Source: Enoplolaimus lenunculus (Eukaryota; Nematoda; Enoplea; Enoplida; Thoracostomopsidae). Taken from it: a DNA stretch of 64,000 nt. The translations under genes were made by a program, and so were the position numbers. The notes beneath the pieces are model-generated. The model searched no databases, was not told where the DNA came from, and saw only the letters and a list, made by a program, of their open reading frames with translations. Where the stretch lies: contig JASANG010003089.1 in assembly GCA_030248215.1 (NCBI GenBank), positions 62,001-126,000 on the forward strand, given 5' to 3'. Positions 1 through 11,678 of the stretch are shown piece after piece. How positions within the stretch are numbered: the first letter of the stretch is position 1; each line of letters begins with the position of its first letter.

Positions 1-64
1 GGCTTAGGCTAGGCTCAGGAATATGTTTATAATACTGTTCCGTCCCTGTTCTTTATATTGGCCA
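1..64. mobile_element. Family A MITE, right part only (cut by window edge)
   Basis: TTAGGC-like repeats followed by AGGAATATGTTTATAATACT, GTTCCGTCCCTG and the terminal TTTATATTGGCC. The left half lies outside the window. Confidence 0.75.
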
Positions 65-1110
65 AAATTATTAATTAATTTGTCGGATTATATACTGTTG
101 AATTTTCCTTAGCGGATCATCATAATTTTTTAAAAAATATAAACCTACAATACGTGAAATTCGACTACTGACATTTATGACAAAAAATGTCAAAATTTTT
201 CAATATTTCGATAGTTGGAAAATATGCAAAATTTAATGTCAAGCAAGAAATTTTCTCGCTCGCTACGCTGATTAAAAACTTTTACATAAAAGTACTATTT
301 ACTCTCTCCGAAATGAAATATCCTGGCTACGCCCAGTTTAGAGAAATACTCTATTCAAATGGGGAGATAACCAGTAAGGCATCATACAACCATAAAGCCA
401 TTAAACAAAAGAGGGGATGTCTAGTCATCCCATTGACCCCCCTGTATATGATCCTTGCGCATAGTTTGATGTGTGTCATATTAGCACTGGCTAGCACCGA
501 TTAGCATATGTTTCGGCGAACTTGTACGGGCAGAAGCTTCTGAAAACTGACCACTTTCTCTGCGGTTTTGAAGGTTTTGCGTGATTTAACTTTTATCTCC
601 TGTCACGAAACGTTTCATCTCGTTGTGGAGACAGGATTGGTCACATTTTTGGTTTGGACGGGTCGGCAAGAAACTCGGTGGCTTTGCAATGAGGGGATAC
701 ACTCAATTTAAGTCGGATTTTTTCGTCACCTCCCCTCAATCCGTATGTTTGACTGCAAATGGTAGGATTTTGAATATTTTTTTAATATTTGAACTTCTCA
801 TGATTTGTCCAGATCACTTCATAACCTAAACTTGAAGTTTTGAAAATTTGTTTTCTTGAGGTCAAAGGCCAGGTTTTTCTGGACTAAAAATATTTTTTTA
901 AATTTATGCAATTTGTGCACCATTTGACGCAGCTTGCCGAACTGAGTTGAATAAAATCCGAGAAATGACACAGGAGGTCATGAGAATTTCAAATATTGAA
1001 AACTTTTCAAACTCTATCCATTTTAGGCAAATGTCGGTTGAGAGCAGATAATACAAATGACCAAACTACTCGGGCTGAAAGCTTAAGCCATAGCTGACCG
1101 TTTCATTATT
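65..1110. other. No gene seen
   Basis: AT-rich DNA. The part 840-1040 resembles parts of 39320-39450, 53000-53095 and 56745-56840 (GAGGTCATGAGAA.TTCAAATAT words), suggesting an old dispersed repeat. Confidence 0.5.
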
Positions 1111-1311
1111 CACTGCAAACAATGGGGAGTCAAATGGACTCTCTCCGAAATAGGCTTTTCCTGACTACACAAACTGAGTCAAAATTTGATTTTGCCAGAG
1201 TTAAATTGGGTCGAATTTGACTCAGGCGGAGTCGAATTTTGACTCAGTTTGTGTAGTCAGCAAAAGCCTATTTCGAACAGAGTCAATTTGACTCACCATT
1301 TTATTGCAGTG
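1111..1311. mobile_element. Family D MITE (CACTGCAAA ends)
   Basis: CACTGCAAACAATGGGGAGT at the left and CACCATTTTATTGCAGTG at the right, followed by TA. The inside is a larger palindrome with AAATAGGCTTTTCCTGACTA and its inverse. Confidence 0.82.
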
Positions 1312-1917
1312 TACGGTGCCCGTAAACATTTCAGCCCTTGGTATATCAATGAGATGTAAGCTAAAGTACACGTCTTGGTATATCAATGAGATGTAAGCTA
1401 AAGTACACGTGTGCTGTATTCAAGCTAAGAACCCAGACTTTCTATATTTTCAATCCACTGCTCTGCTCTCTTCCGTTGCGTCGATAGAATTAGATTTACC
1501 CATAGGAACATCACTACGCGGCTCCAAAAACTCCCGACACAAAGACCTGATTGAAATTGTTTACGGTGGACTTGACTCGCCGGGCTAATGACTCAAATTT
1601 ATACTCTGACCACGCGTACCAGGAATTGTTAATAGACGGAGCAACATTTCTTGCGGAAGGCAAAGAAAATTCGCTATAGATTTTTAATCTAAAAAAATGC
1701 CAAAATGTCCACAGAGGGGCGCCCACCCTCAGTTTCATACTTGCCCCCTGGCAAAACATTGAGACGAACCTTACCCTGGTCAGTGTTTGGCCTGTGTCGC
1801 TTGTAATTTAAATTGTTGATGAGTTTTGTATAGTGGACATGCGGCTAGGAAAAATAGACAAGGTTTTGTTGACCATATTTCGGGTCATTTTAGAACCATG
1901 TTGAAGTATTGTGTTTG

Positions 1918-2070
1918 CTGTAGTGACTCGAATAAGAGGGGTAATAAGAGGGTGGGGGTACCCATTTTGAGTCCCAATCAATAGTAGTCCGTATCCCTAA
2001 TAAGAGTCCGTAAGGGGATTAAGTCCATAAACCCTAATTAGAGTCCATAAATCATATGAACACGATAGTG
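1918..2070. mobile_element. Family F left-half fragment
   Basis: GTAGTGACTCGAATAAGAGG, the CCCAATCAATAGTAGTCCGT block and CCTAATTAGAGTCCATAAA; the right half is absent. Confidence 0.75.
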
Positions 2071-2351
2071 TTCATATATATGATTCGCGCATCTCAAGCG
2101 CGTATTTTCAGTTTAGTTCGCATGTTGGTGCTCAAGTAATATCAGACCTGTATCGTTTAAATTTTGTACACTGGTATCCTGATACGTAGGGAATATTTGT
2201 GCCAAAGGATTTCGCAAACCAGTGTGGTCTTCAATAGTTACGGTCAAAAAACTCCTTACAGAAAGTGCACGAAATTTTTCATTTTGGTTCAACACTTTTT
2301 ACACGTTAGCTATGTAATTTTACGATTATAACTTTCACCACTTTATAGAGC

Positions 2352-5105
2352 TTACGGTTGGTTTCACCCCAACGGTTGGTTTCACCCCAACAGTCGGTTT
2401 CACCCCAACGGTTGGTTTCATCCCAACGGTTGGTTTCACCCCAACGGTTGGTTTTGCCCCAACGGTTGGTTTTGCCCCAACGGTTGGTTTCACCCCAACG
2501 GTTGGTTTCACCCCAACAGTCGGTTCCACCCCAACGGTTGGTTTTACCCCAACGGTTGGTTTCACCCCAACAGTCGGTTCTACCCCAACGGTTGGTTTCA
2601 CCCCAACGGTTGGTTTCACCCCAACGGTTGGTTATGCCCCAACGGTTGGTTTCACCCCAACGGTTGGTTTTGCCCCAACGGTTGGTTTTGCCCCAAAGGT
2701 TGGTTTCACCCCAACGGTTGGTTTCACCCCAACAGTCGGTTCCACCCCAACGGTTGGTTTTACCCCAACGGTTGGTTTCACCCCAACAGTCGGTTCCACC
2801 CCAACGGTTGGTTTCACCCCAACGGTTGGTTTCACCCCAACGGTTGGTTTTGCCCCAACGGTTGGTTTCACCCCAACAGTCGGTTTCACCCCAACGGTTG
2901 GTTTCACCCCAACGGTTGGTTTCACCCCAACGGTTGGTTTCACCCCAACGGTTGGTTTTGCCCCAACGGTTGGTTTTGCCCCAACGGTTGGTTTCACCCC
3001 AACGGTTGGTTTCACCCCAACAGTCGGTTCCACCCCAACGGTTGGTTTTACCCCAACGGTTGGTTTCACCCCAACAGTCGGTTCCACCCCAACGGTTGGT
3101 TTCACCCCAACAGTCGGTTTCACCCCAACGGTTGGTTTCATCCCAACGGTTGGTTTCACCCCAACGGTTGGTTTTGCCCCAACGGTTGGTTTTGCCCCAA
3201 CGGTTGGTTTTGCCCCAACGGTTGGTTTCACCCCAACGGTTGGTTTCACCCCAACAGTCGGTTCCACCCCAACGGTTGGTTTTACCCCAACGGTTGGTTT
3301 CACCCCAACAGTCGGTTCCACCCCAACGGTTGGTTTCACCCCAACGGTTGGTTTCACCCCAACGGTTGGTTTTGCCCCAACGGTTGGTTTCACCCCAACA
3401 GTCGGTTTCACCCCAACGGTTGGTTTCACCCCAACGGTTGGTTTCACCCCAACGGTTGGTTTCACCCCAACGGTTGGTTTTGCCCCAACGGTTGGTTTTG
3501 CCCCAACGGTTGGTTTTGCCCCAACGGTTGGTTTCACCCCAACAGTCGGTTCCACCCCAACGGTTGGTTTCACCCCAACGGTCGCTTCCACCCCAACGGT
3601 CGGTTTCACCCCCACGGTTGGTTTCACCCCAACGGTTGGTTTCACCCCAACGGTTGGTTTCACCCCAACGGTTGGTTTCACCCCAACGGTTGGTTTCACC
3701 CCAACGGTTGGTTTCACCCCAACGGTTGGTTTCACCCCAACGGTTGGTTTTGCCCCAACGGTTGGTTTTGCCCCAACGGTTGGTTTGCCCCCAACGGTTG
3801 GTTTTGCCCCAACGGTTGGTTTTGCCCCAACGGTTGGTTTTGCCCCAACGGTTGGTTTCACCCCAACAGTCGGTTCCACCCCAACGGTTGGTTTCACCCC
3901 AACGGTTGGTTTCACCCCAACAGTCGGTTTCACCCCAACGGTTGTTTTCACCCCAACAGTCGGTTTCACCCCAACGGTTGGTTTCACCCCAACGGTTGGT
4001 TTTACCCCAACGGTTGGTTTTGCCCCAACGGTTGGTTTTGCCCCAACGGTTGGTTTTGCACCAACGGTTGGTTTCACCCCAACGGTTGGTTTCAACCCAA
4101 CGGTTGGATTCACCTCAACGGTTGGTTTCACACCAACGGTTGGTTTTACTCCAACGGTGGGCTTCACCCCAACGGTTGGTTTCACTCCAACGATCGGTTC
4201 ACCCCAACGATTGGTTTCATCCTAACGGTTGGTTTTACCCAAATGGTTGGTTTCACCCCAACGGTCGTTTTCACCCCAACGGTTGGTTTCACCTCAACGG
4301 TTGGTTTCAGCCAAATGGTTGGTTTTACCCCAACGGTTGACCCCAACGGTTGGATTCACCTCAACGGTTGGTTTCACTCCAACGGTTGGTTTCACCCCAA
4401 CGATTGGTTTCACCCCAACGATTGGTTTCACCCTAACCATTGGTTTCACCCCAACGGTCGGTTTCATCCCAACGGTCGGTTTCAGCCCAACGGTTGATTT
4501 CACACAACGGTTGATTTCACCCCAACGGTTGGTTTCACCCCAACGGTTGGTTTCAGCCCAACGGTTGATTTCACACAACGGTTGATTTCACCCCAACGGT
4601 TGGTTTCACCCCAACGGTTGGTTTCACCCCAACGGTTGGTTTCACCCCAACGGTTGGTTATGCCCAAACGGTTGGTTTTACCTCAACGGTTGGTTTCACC
4701 CCAACGGTCGATTTCATCCCAACGGTTGGTTTAACTCCAACGGTTGGTTTCACCCCAACGATTGGTTTCACCCCAACGGTTGGTTTCACCCCAACGGTTG
4801 GTTTCACCCCAACGGTTGGTTTCACCCCAACGGTTGGTTCCCCCAACCCAACACCCCAACACACCCCAACACCCACCCCCCCTCACCCCAACGGTTGGTT
4901 TCACCCTAACGGTTGGTTTTGCCCAACGGTTCGTTTCACCCCAGGGGCTCGTTTCACCCCAGCGGTTAATTTCACCCCAGCGGTTAATTTTGCCCCAGAG
5001 GTTAGTTTCACCCTAACGGCTGGTTTCACCTCAACGGTCGGTTTCAGCCCAAGGGTTGGTTTCACACAAACGGTTAGCTTCACCGCAACGGACGATGTCA
5101 CCCCA
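2352..5105. repeat. 18-bp satellite array (about 150 units) with higher-order structure
   Basis: The unit is GGTTGGTTTCACCCCAAC, with recurring variants (CAGTCGGTTCC, TTTTGCCCC, TTTTACCCC, TTTCATCCC). CCAAC and GTTGG are complementary across the junction (CCAAC-G-GTTGG), so units can form small hairpins. The consensus lacks stops in five of six frames, which explains the long overlapping reading frames here (VSPQRL, FTPTVG and KPTVGV repeats). The variant block beginning at 2737 recurs at 3259, and the one at 3025 recurs at 3547: a 522-bp (29-unit) higher-order period. The core, about 2380-4130, is homogeneous. Units after about 4190 decay steadily, with a C-rich break at 4850-4885. Confidence 0.95.
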
Positions 5106-5140
5106 ATGGATTAATGCAGCAGCTTGGTAAAGCGGTTGAA

Positions 5141-6038
5141 ACTAGAAAAAATGCTCAGCACTTGAGCAAAAAGGGATATGTTTCATATTCCTATTAAAAG
5201 TATGGTAAACTAGATCAGCACATTCGCTTGATGTAACCTGGAAAAGTATTAAGAAACAATAGCTGCCAAAATCATGTTAATTATTAATTTTTCTGAAACA
5301 TATTGCGGACAGCAAAATTTCTGTAATATTTTTGTAAGAAACAGATGCTTTTCTTGAATGCAAAGCGAAATTATTTCTGAAATGTAGACAGATGTAGCTT
5401 GGAATCCATGAATATATATTGAAGTTTTCTACAAAACGTATTAAATTTACCTATGGCTTTGTATTACCATAGTTAATTGAATTTCATAAGAGCATTGTGT
5501 GGCGACATAATGGCTGTTAGAGTTTTGATGACCAATTTTGTTAGATACTTTCTTGAACAGACGTCACAAAACGAATCGCAATTGATGCTTTAAAAAGGCT
5601 CCACTTATAAGTGACCTTTGAGTTTACTCGATTTTTTACCTTAGTGACAAATTATATAAATGCGCATTTCCCACCCGAGTTATTTATCTGTTTCACTGCA
5701 TAGTCACGACTATTGAAGCTCACAAATCGCACCGTATTCTGGCACCATCGATTAACTTGCAAAATCAAAGAGCGGTATACCTCAGCCATGTCTCTGCGAC
5801 CCTAAGGAATTTCTGAAAATTGCTAACAAGTCCTGTCAAAAACTTCAATGTTAGAAATAGATTTGCTGTCCGCAATATGTTTCAGAAAAATTAATAATTA
5901 ACATGATTTTGGCAGCTATTGTTTCTTAATACTTTTCCAGGTTACATCAAGCGAATGTGCTGATCTAGTTTACCATACTTTTAATAGGAATATGAAACAT
6001 ATCCCTTTTTGCTCAAGTGCTGAGCATTTTTTTCTAGT
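5141..6038. mobile_element. 0.9-kb element with about 176-bp terminal inverted repeats
   Basis: The left arm 5141-5316 and right arm 5862-6038 are near-perfect reverse complements, beginning CTAGAAAAAATGCTCAGCAC. The about 545-bp centre has no long reading frame. It lies directly against the satellite end. I could not identify a target duplication or family. It could be a foldback element or non-autonomous DNA transposon. Confidence 0.8.
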
Positions 6039-6664
6039 ACACATGAAGATACGACTCCAGGACCAAATAAGGTGGAGTCCAAAAACTAAAAGAAACAAGC
6101 TTAAAGAAAAACAAAACAACGAAACAGCACACCATCACAATCCCTCTCAATCTAAGAAACAAAAGAAAAAAATCAAGAACAGACAGAAACACGTGACATA
6201 CGAAAAAAAGAAGAGAGGGGAGGGGGGGGGGAAAGAAAAAAAAAAGAACCGGACAGCAGCCAACAAAACATGGAGAAACCCCCTAAGAAAGGCAAAGAAC
6301 ACACCCCCCCCCCCCACTCAGTCCAGTACGGGATATGGAAGTAAAGGAGGAGGGTAGGGATACTTATTCAAAACACCACCAAAAACACATTAACATACTC
6401 ACATACTACTTGTTTATTGTCTAGAATATTCAAATTTTGAAAAGTCAAATAGCTTAATAAATATCAGCTGCTCACAAAAAACTCATATAATTTGATTCCA
6501 ATTCGTTTTTTTCTCCTGCAATCTGTAGTCTTTAAAATTTGGTCAAATCACGGATGCATTGCCTAAACCTATCAATATTTCTGGTTCATGTTTGACTATG
6601 TGGCTTGCGGTTCACTGTCTTTCGGCATACTTGTATCGTTTCATAATTAAATAATTACGCCAAC

Positions 6665-7040
6665 CAGAAGGTACCGGATCCATCAGGGTCGAAGTTCCGG
6701 TCATTATTAGTTAAGCAGTACAGTTATAATTTGAATATTTCTCAGCTCTCGTGGTCACTAACAAATCCTGTTCGAATATAACGTCCATTTTCGGAATCAA
6801 CAATCTGGCAAGTTAATATTCTAAAGCCTGTAAAAGTATCTTTTTTCTATTTCTGCAAGAATATCGGATGGTATAATTTCTTTCTATCCCGACCCCACTG
6901 TATACGCCACTGTTTAAAATATATAATTTCAAACTTAATAATGACGAAAATGTTATGCCGGAACCATCAGGGTTGAACTTCCGGTCATTATTAGGAACCG
7001 AATACGGCTCAAGGGCGTTCAGTTCCTGTGGTCACTAGTG
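6665..7040. repeat. Pair of diverged copies around a CCGGAA...TTCCGG palindrome
   Basis: CCATCAGGGTCGAAGTTCCGG TCATTATTAG at about 6680-6710 and CCATCAGGGTTGAACTTCCGG TCATTATTAG at about 6964-6993, each followed about 50 bp on by TGGTCACTA. Two copies of an unidentified repeat in direct orientation. Confidence 0.6.
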
Positions 7041-8025
7041 CACTGGTTTGGTCAGCATGAATAATTTAATTAAGGGACGTTGATTTATCCATAATTTTGA
7101 GAACGATGCAGTATAGAAGGCTAATGATGTTTTATATAATGGTAAAGGCACGTCTTGAAAATGGCTTAAGGTTCATGCCATGAAATCTTTCTTTGTATTG
7201 AGTTTTAATAATTTTTTTAGAAATGAAAACTAATCAGCCGGATTTACGCAATGCACAAAAGTTGCGAATGCACAACAATCTATTTGCAATGTTTCTTTTC
7301 ACAGAACAATCACGTTTTTATTCTAAGACAATATTGTAAACAAACTAATGCTGGAAAGTTGCCCAAATTGTGTGTATGTATGGCATTTCAGCTTTAATTA
7401 TAGGTATAAAGATTTTCTTGGAAACCGTTGTTGCTTGCGCATTTCTAACTGTTTTTATAACAAATTGAAACATTTCCAGCTTCGATTAGCTGTGATTCCA
7501 GTGTTGCTAATTTTCAAACAACTTTAAGTTTTTATATTTTTTATATGAAAACAATAAATTAATTGTAGTCTTGAAAAATGAAAATGTTTAAAAAACGTTG
7601 ACTTTTTGACATTTCAGCAAAATTGCAATAACTTTTAATTGCACACAGAGCCCATTTTGAGGCTTCTACCGCAGCATTCTCAGTAACGCCGCAGCCGGGT
7701 GCCACATCAACCGGATCGACCTATTTCTGAAGTCAGCAATTTTAGCAATATTTAAACGAAATTTTTTTAGGAAAAAATATTTAAGTTGTTATTTTACAAA
7801 TTATTAAATTACATTTAGCTTGTAGCTCGCTTCGATCAAAAGTTCTTTTTCTATATTTTCACACTCCAGCGTATGAGGCACCAGTCGTTTTTGGATCAAC
7901 TGCTCTGCCTTTAGCTGGCGCTGTGTAATACTTTAAAGCGCTGCGTGCAGGCGCAATTCTTTACTGTGGATTTCTGCTCACCCCATATACGTTTTCGCTT
8001 TGCCTCGCCATGGTATATGCAATAT

Positions 8026-8090
8026 TACATATATACAAAGGTACATATATACATATACATAAGTATATATACATAGATATTTATTTATTT
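8026..8090. repeat. AT/TATACA simple repeat
   Basis: ATATATACAAAGGTACATAT-type sequence. Similar short TATATACATA stretches occur at about 15310-15360, 24240-24325, 28855-28888, 36013-36064 and 55905-55985. Confidence 0.85.
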
Positions 8091-8256
8091 CAAGTGCGAT
8101 CTTTGGTATTTCCGGTTTCAGCGAAATGCTTTAATTACCTACGGTCCAAGATCGAATCAAACTCCTTTCATCAATTTTAAAATGGAATCTCTAAGGATTA
8201 TTTTGAAACTTAGGACCATAATGTCAGCTGTGTGCACCACCTATTGTCAGTTATAG

Positions 8257-8798
8257 CAAGAGCGAATGATGCATACTTCAGCAAGAGTATGTAACTGGGC
8301 ACGTTCTGTGTAGAAAAGAATGTACGCGGCACGCGTTGCGTTTTTGCCGTACCCCCCTTTGTTTAGAGGGAACTATAACTGGTACGAACCATGTCACTTT
8401 ATGCATGCGGCGGCAAATATGCTCACCTTATAGTTTAATTTAGGGTTATTGCATGTGACAACGACCCTCTTCTAAATAAGGTCGTGGCATGAGCGGATTG
8501 TGGCAAGGGTGTGTAACTCTTGGGGTTCGCATGGTACAAAATGTACCATCGGGTGTTGCGTTTTTGGCCGACCATTGCTTGTTTAGGGGGTGTCGCTACC
8601 ACATGAATACCCTTAAATCAAACTATAAGGGTCCATGTTTGACGCGACATACATAAAGTGCCAAGGTTCGCACTGGTTGTACACCCCCTGTACATATAGG
8701 GGGTATGGTAAAAACGCAACTCGTGCCGGGTACATTTTTTCTACACAGAATGTACCCAGTTGCGTACTCTTGTTGACGTATGCATCATCCACTCTTGA
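8257..8798. mobile_element. Family H element (about 540 bp, about 120-bp inverted ends)
   Basis: CAAGAGCGAATGATGCATAC at the left mirrors TATGCATCATCCACTCTTG at the right. Both arms carry TACATTCTGTGTAGAAAAG- and GCGTTGCGTTTTTG-like blocks. An extra arm-like piece at about 8500-8600 suggests nesting or internal duplication. Confidence 0.78.
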
Positions 8799-8804
8799 TC
8801 ATAG

Positions 8805-9128
8805 CAAGAGTACATGCGATATTTAACAAGACGGTGTAACTACCTTATGCATGGTACAAAATGTATCAGCAGGCGTTGTGTTTTACCCGACCCCACTTAA
8901 AGATTGCATTTCCATGGCATATATACCACTGAACAAGGTTATTATTAGTTTTGAAATATACATTTAGTGTTTTGATAAGAGTAAAGACCATACAATTTTG
9001 AGGTTCGCACAAGTTTTACCCCCTAAATAAGGGGTATGTCGGCCAAAAACACAACGTACGCTGGGTACATTCTTTTGTACTCAGAACGTACCTAGTTGCA
9101 CACTCTTGTTGTATATTATCCACTCTTG
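8805..9128. mobile_element. Family H element, second copy adjacent
   Basis: CAAGAGTACATGCG start; inverse arm at the right with GTACTCAGAACGTACC, TTGCACACTCTTGTTG and CCACTCTTG end. It abuts the previous copy almost directly. Confidence 0.72.
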
Positions 9129-9850
9129 CTTATAGTAATAGTTTCTCAAAGATGCTTCCAGAAACAATACTGTTAATATTAACCGTGTCACCTGTCAATA
9201 TTGTTATTCTTAATTTATTTTCATAATCTTTATTTACAACGTTTTTTTAATTAATTTACACTTTTAAAATTTACTAAAAATCACTCAAAATAATCATTTG
9301 ATGAATGACTTAAAATGTTTTGCCATTGAAGTGTAAACTTTCAAGCGTTGGTAATTTGGGATTTTAAATGATATCAGATATCAATTGCAATTTAGCTGAC
9401 GTAGAAAGTTTGTTACCGTCGACTGACAGTCAAACGATTTATGGATTAAGGAGAGGTTGCGAAATTTGAAAGTATGAAATTGGCTGATTTTATCAAACCA
9501 ATTTCTAACTATAGAAAAATAGATGCTAATATCGATCTGAGAATAAAGTTTTAGTATTATTTTTAAATTAAATTATTGCCCGACGTTCAGACAATTTCAG
9601 TATTTGAATTTCACATTTTTAGTTCAATTTTTAATTTTAGTTCACTATATTTGGCTACTTGTTTCTGGCACAAATTCAGGTTCGGCAATTTTTACTATTT
9701 TAGGTTTAGGCTAAGCTACTTTTTTTCATCGTGTATTTCATATTTGTAATAAACTTAACGTTAAGTACAAGGTAAGTTTCACTTACAATAAAAGCACTAT
9801 ATGCTATATGGTATTTTATATTCATTATATTGCTCCAAATTTGCACTAAT

Positions 9851-10040
9851 GGCCCATGTATAGAACAGGGCCGGATCGTTTTCCGGCGGGACTGTAATAG
9901 AGTCAGTTTAAGCGTTTGACTTACTTTTTGCTTAGGCTTAGGCTTAAGAATAGGGTCATCCTTATGCTTAGGCTAAGGCTTAGGCTTAGGCTTAAGAATA
10001 TGCTAATACTACTGTTCCAGCCCCGTTCTATACATGGGTC
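9851..10040. mobile_element. Family A hAT-like MITE with TTAGGC core
   Basis: Begins GGCCCATGTATAGAACAGGG and ends CCCGTTCTATACATGGGTC. The core is TTAGGC runs. The 8-bp flanks GCACTAAT and ACACCAAT match at 6 of 8, an aged target duplication. Confidence 0.8.
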
Positions 10041-10250
10041 ACACCAATTATAGCAAGCACTAAAGTTGTCAATGAATATAAACAAACCGCCGCTATAAGC
10101 ATTACGTATCAAGTTTCGTATTTAGAACATGGCGTTGAAGGGTTTTGACGGGCAAATTGGCGTTGAAATTATTGACAAAAAGTTAGTTGGCATCCAATGC
10201 TAATTGTACTGTCTTCTACTATTTTTTACTAAAATATTGGTCAGTATTAT

Positions 10251-10372
10251 CAAGAATGGACGATGCATACTAACGAGAGTGTGCAACAGGGTACATTCTG
10301 TGTAGAAAAGCATGTACCCGGCACGTGTTGCGTTTTTGTCCTACCCCACTTATTTGGGGAGGGGTACGCTGA
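10251..10372. mobile_element. Family H single arm
   Basis: CAAGAATGGACGATGCATAC, TACATTCTGTGTAGAAAAGC, GTGTTGCGTTTTTG and CCCCACTTATTTGGGG; no opposite arm seen. A family A copy follows. Confidence 0.7.
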
Positions 10373-10466
10373 ACCAATATTTTGAATTTTGCTACAGTCG
10401 CTCCGATTATATTTCAACTCCTATTGTAAATGTTAAATTATTCAAATATATATGTAATAAACACGC

Positions 10467-10608
10467 GGGTCAATGCAAACAACAGTGGCGGAACTGTATT
10501 ATAAACATATTCCTACGCCGAAACTAAGCAAAAATTAGTCTAAAACTTTAAGCTTACTCTATTTCAGTGCCACAGAAAAACGTTCCGACCTTGATCTTTA
10601 CATTTGCC
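10467..10608. mobile_element. Family A MITE, diverged
   Basis: GGTCAATGCAAACAACAGTG at the left and ACGTTCCGACCTTGATCTTT at the right. The telomere-like core is reduced to a few degenerate hexamers. Confidence 0.7.
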
Positions 10609-11507
10609 AACACGCTTTAAAAAGTAAAAAAATTTTAAAACACAAAATGTCCTTTTGAAAATTGCTGGCTTCAGTTAATCTTGTGAAAGAGTGACCATTT
10701 GGCTTAAGGAAGATTATAAATTACATTTTCAAACTAAGTTTTGCCAATGTCAAATAATTCTCAAGGGTTATTTTAGCTTTGTTGATAGAGATAAATATTA
10801 GCAATCGCCTTTATTGAGTATATATTACGAAATGCGTTGAATAGTGCAGCATTGAGAAGTATTCGCTTGAAATTTAGTGTAGAATTTGTCCTTAGGGAAT
10901 TGAAGCTGATTCATGCTCTCTCTCTATCTCTCTTGAATGTTGCTATCTAAGCCTTTTGAGAGGTCATTTGTCAGCAGTTGTCTAAACATTTGTGGTTTAT
11001 ATTATTTTCTGGTCATTCAGTTGGGTTTCTAGTGACATAATGTCATATGCGTGCAGCACCTATTACCAGTTAGCATTCGGTTTTGAAATTGATCAACTCC
11101 TGCAATTCCGGATCTCAAAATTTTCACAGACGTAATGTGATAAATTTCGAAATTCGCTATTCACTTATATAAAACTAAACGTCCCATTACTGGTCATAAA
11201 GGTGCTACACACATTCGAGAATACGGGACCTAATTTGTTATATGCAGGTTGAATTTTAAGATTTTGGTAAAAAGTGAGTTGTAAGTAAAGAATGTAAAAT
11301 TCTTTATTGCTAACTCTGGAATATACCACATACGTATTTTGGGCATCGTTTCAGCACAAAAAAATAAGTTTGTTTTTGCAAGTTGTGTATATGTCTTTAA
11401 AATTAACGCTACCGCAAATGTTGCAACCATATTGACCACTATAGTCAAAATTGCAAAGTCGTTAAGTGCCGGATCGTCCCATAATTTATGTACCGGTTAA
11501 TTGTTCT

Positions 11508-11678
11508 GGCCAATGTAAAGAACTGGACCGGAACAGTATTATAAGCATATTCCTAAGCCTAAGCCTAAGCCTTAGCCTACGCCTAAGCCTAAGCCAAGCA
11601 AAAAATTAGTCTAAAGCTTATGCTTACTCTATTGCAGTCCCACAGAAAAATTTTCCGCCCCTGATCTTTACATGGGCG
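11508..11678. mobile_element. Family A hAT-like MITE with CCTAAG core
   Basis: GGCCAATGTAAAGAACTGG start, GCATATTCC, then about seven CCTAAG-type hexamers, then AAGCAAAAAATTAGTCTAAA and a right end CCCCTGATCTTTACATGGGC. Confidence 0.82.

Larger units (their letters stand above)
6039..8256. other. No gene seen
   Basis: A-rich stretch with poly-G and poly-C runs at 6221-6232 and 6303-6315, then AT-rich DNA with the repeat pair at 6665-7040. The short open frame at 5992-6357 is low-complexity Lys/Arg and is not taken as a gene. Confidence 0.5.

Noticed and set aside
2358-4340. 660-codon and 517-codon repeat frames as protein genes
   Set aside because: The 18-bp unit is stop-free in five of six frames, so long frames are automatic; no signal of selection on one frame, no start context, no splice sites.
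5992-6357. 121-codon Lys-rich frame
   Set aside because: Low-complexity A-rich DNA overlapping the end of an inverted-repeat element.
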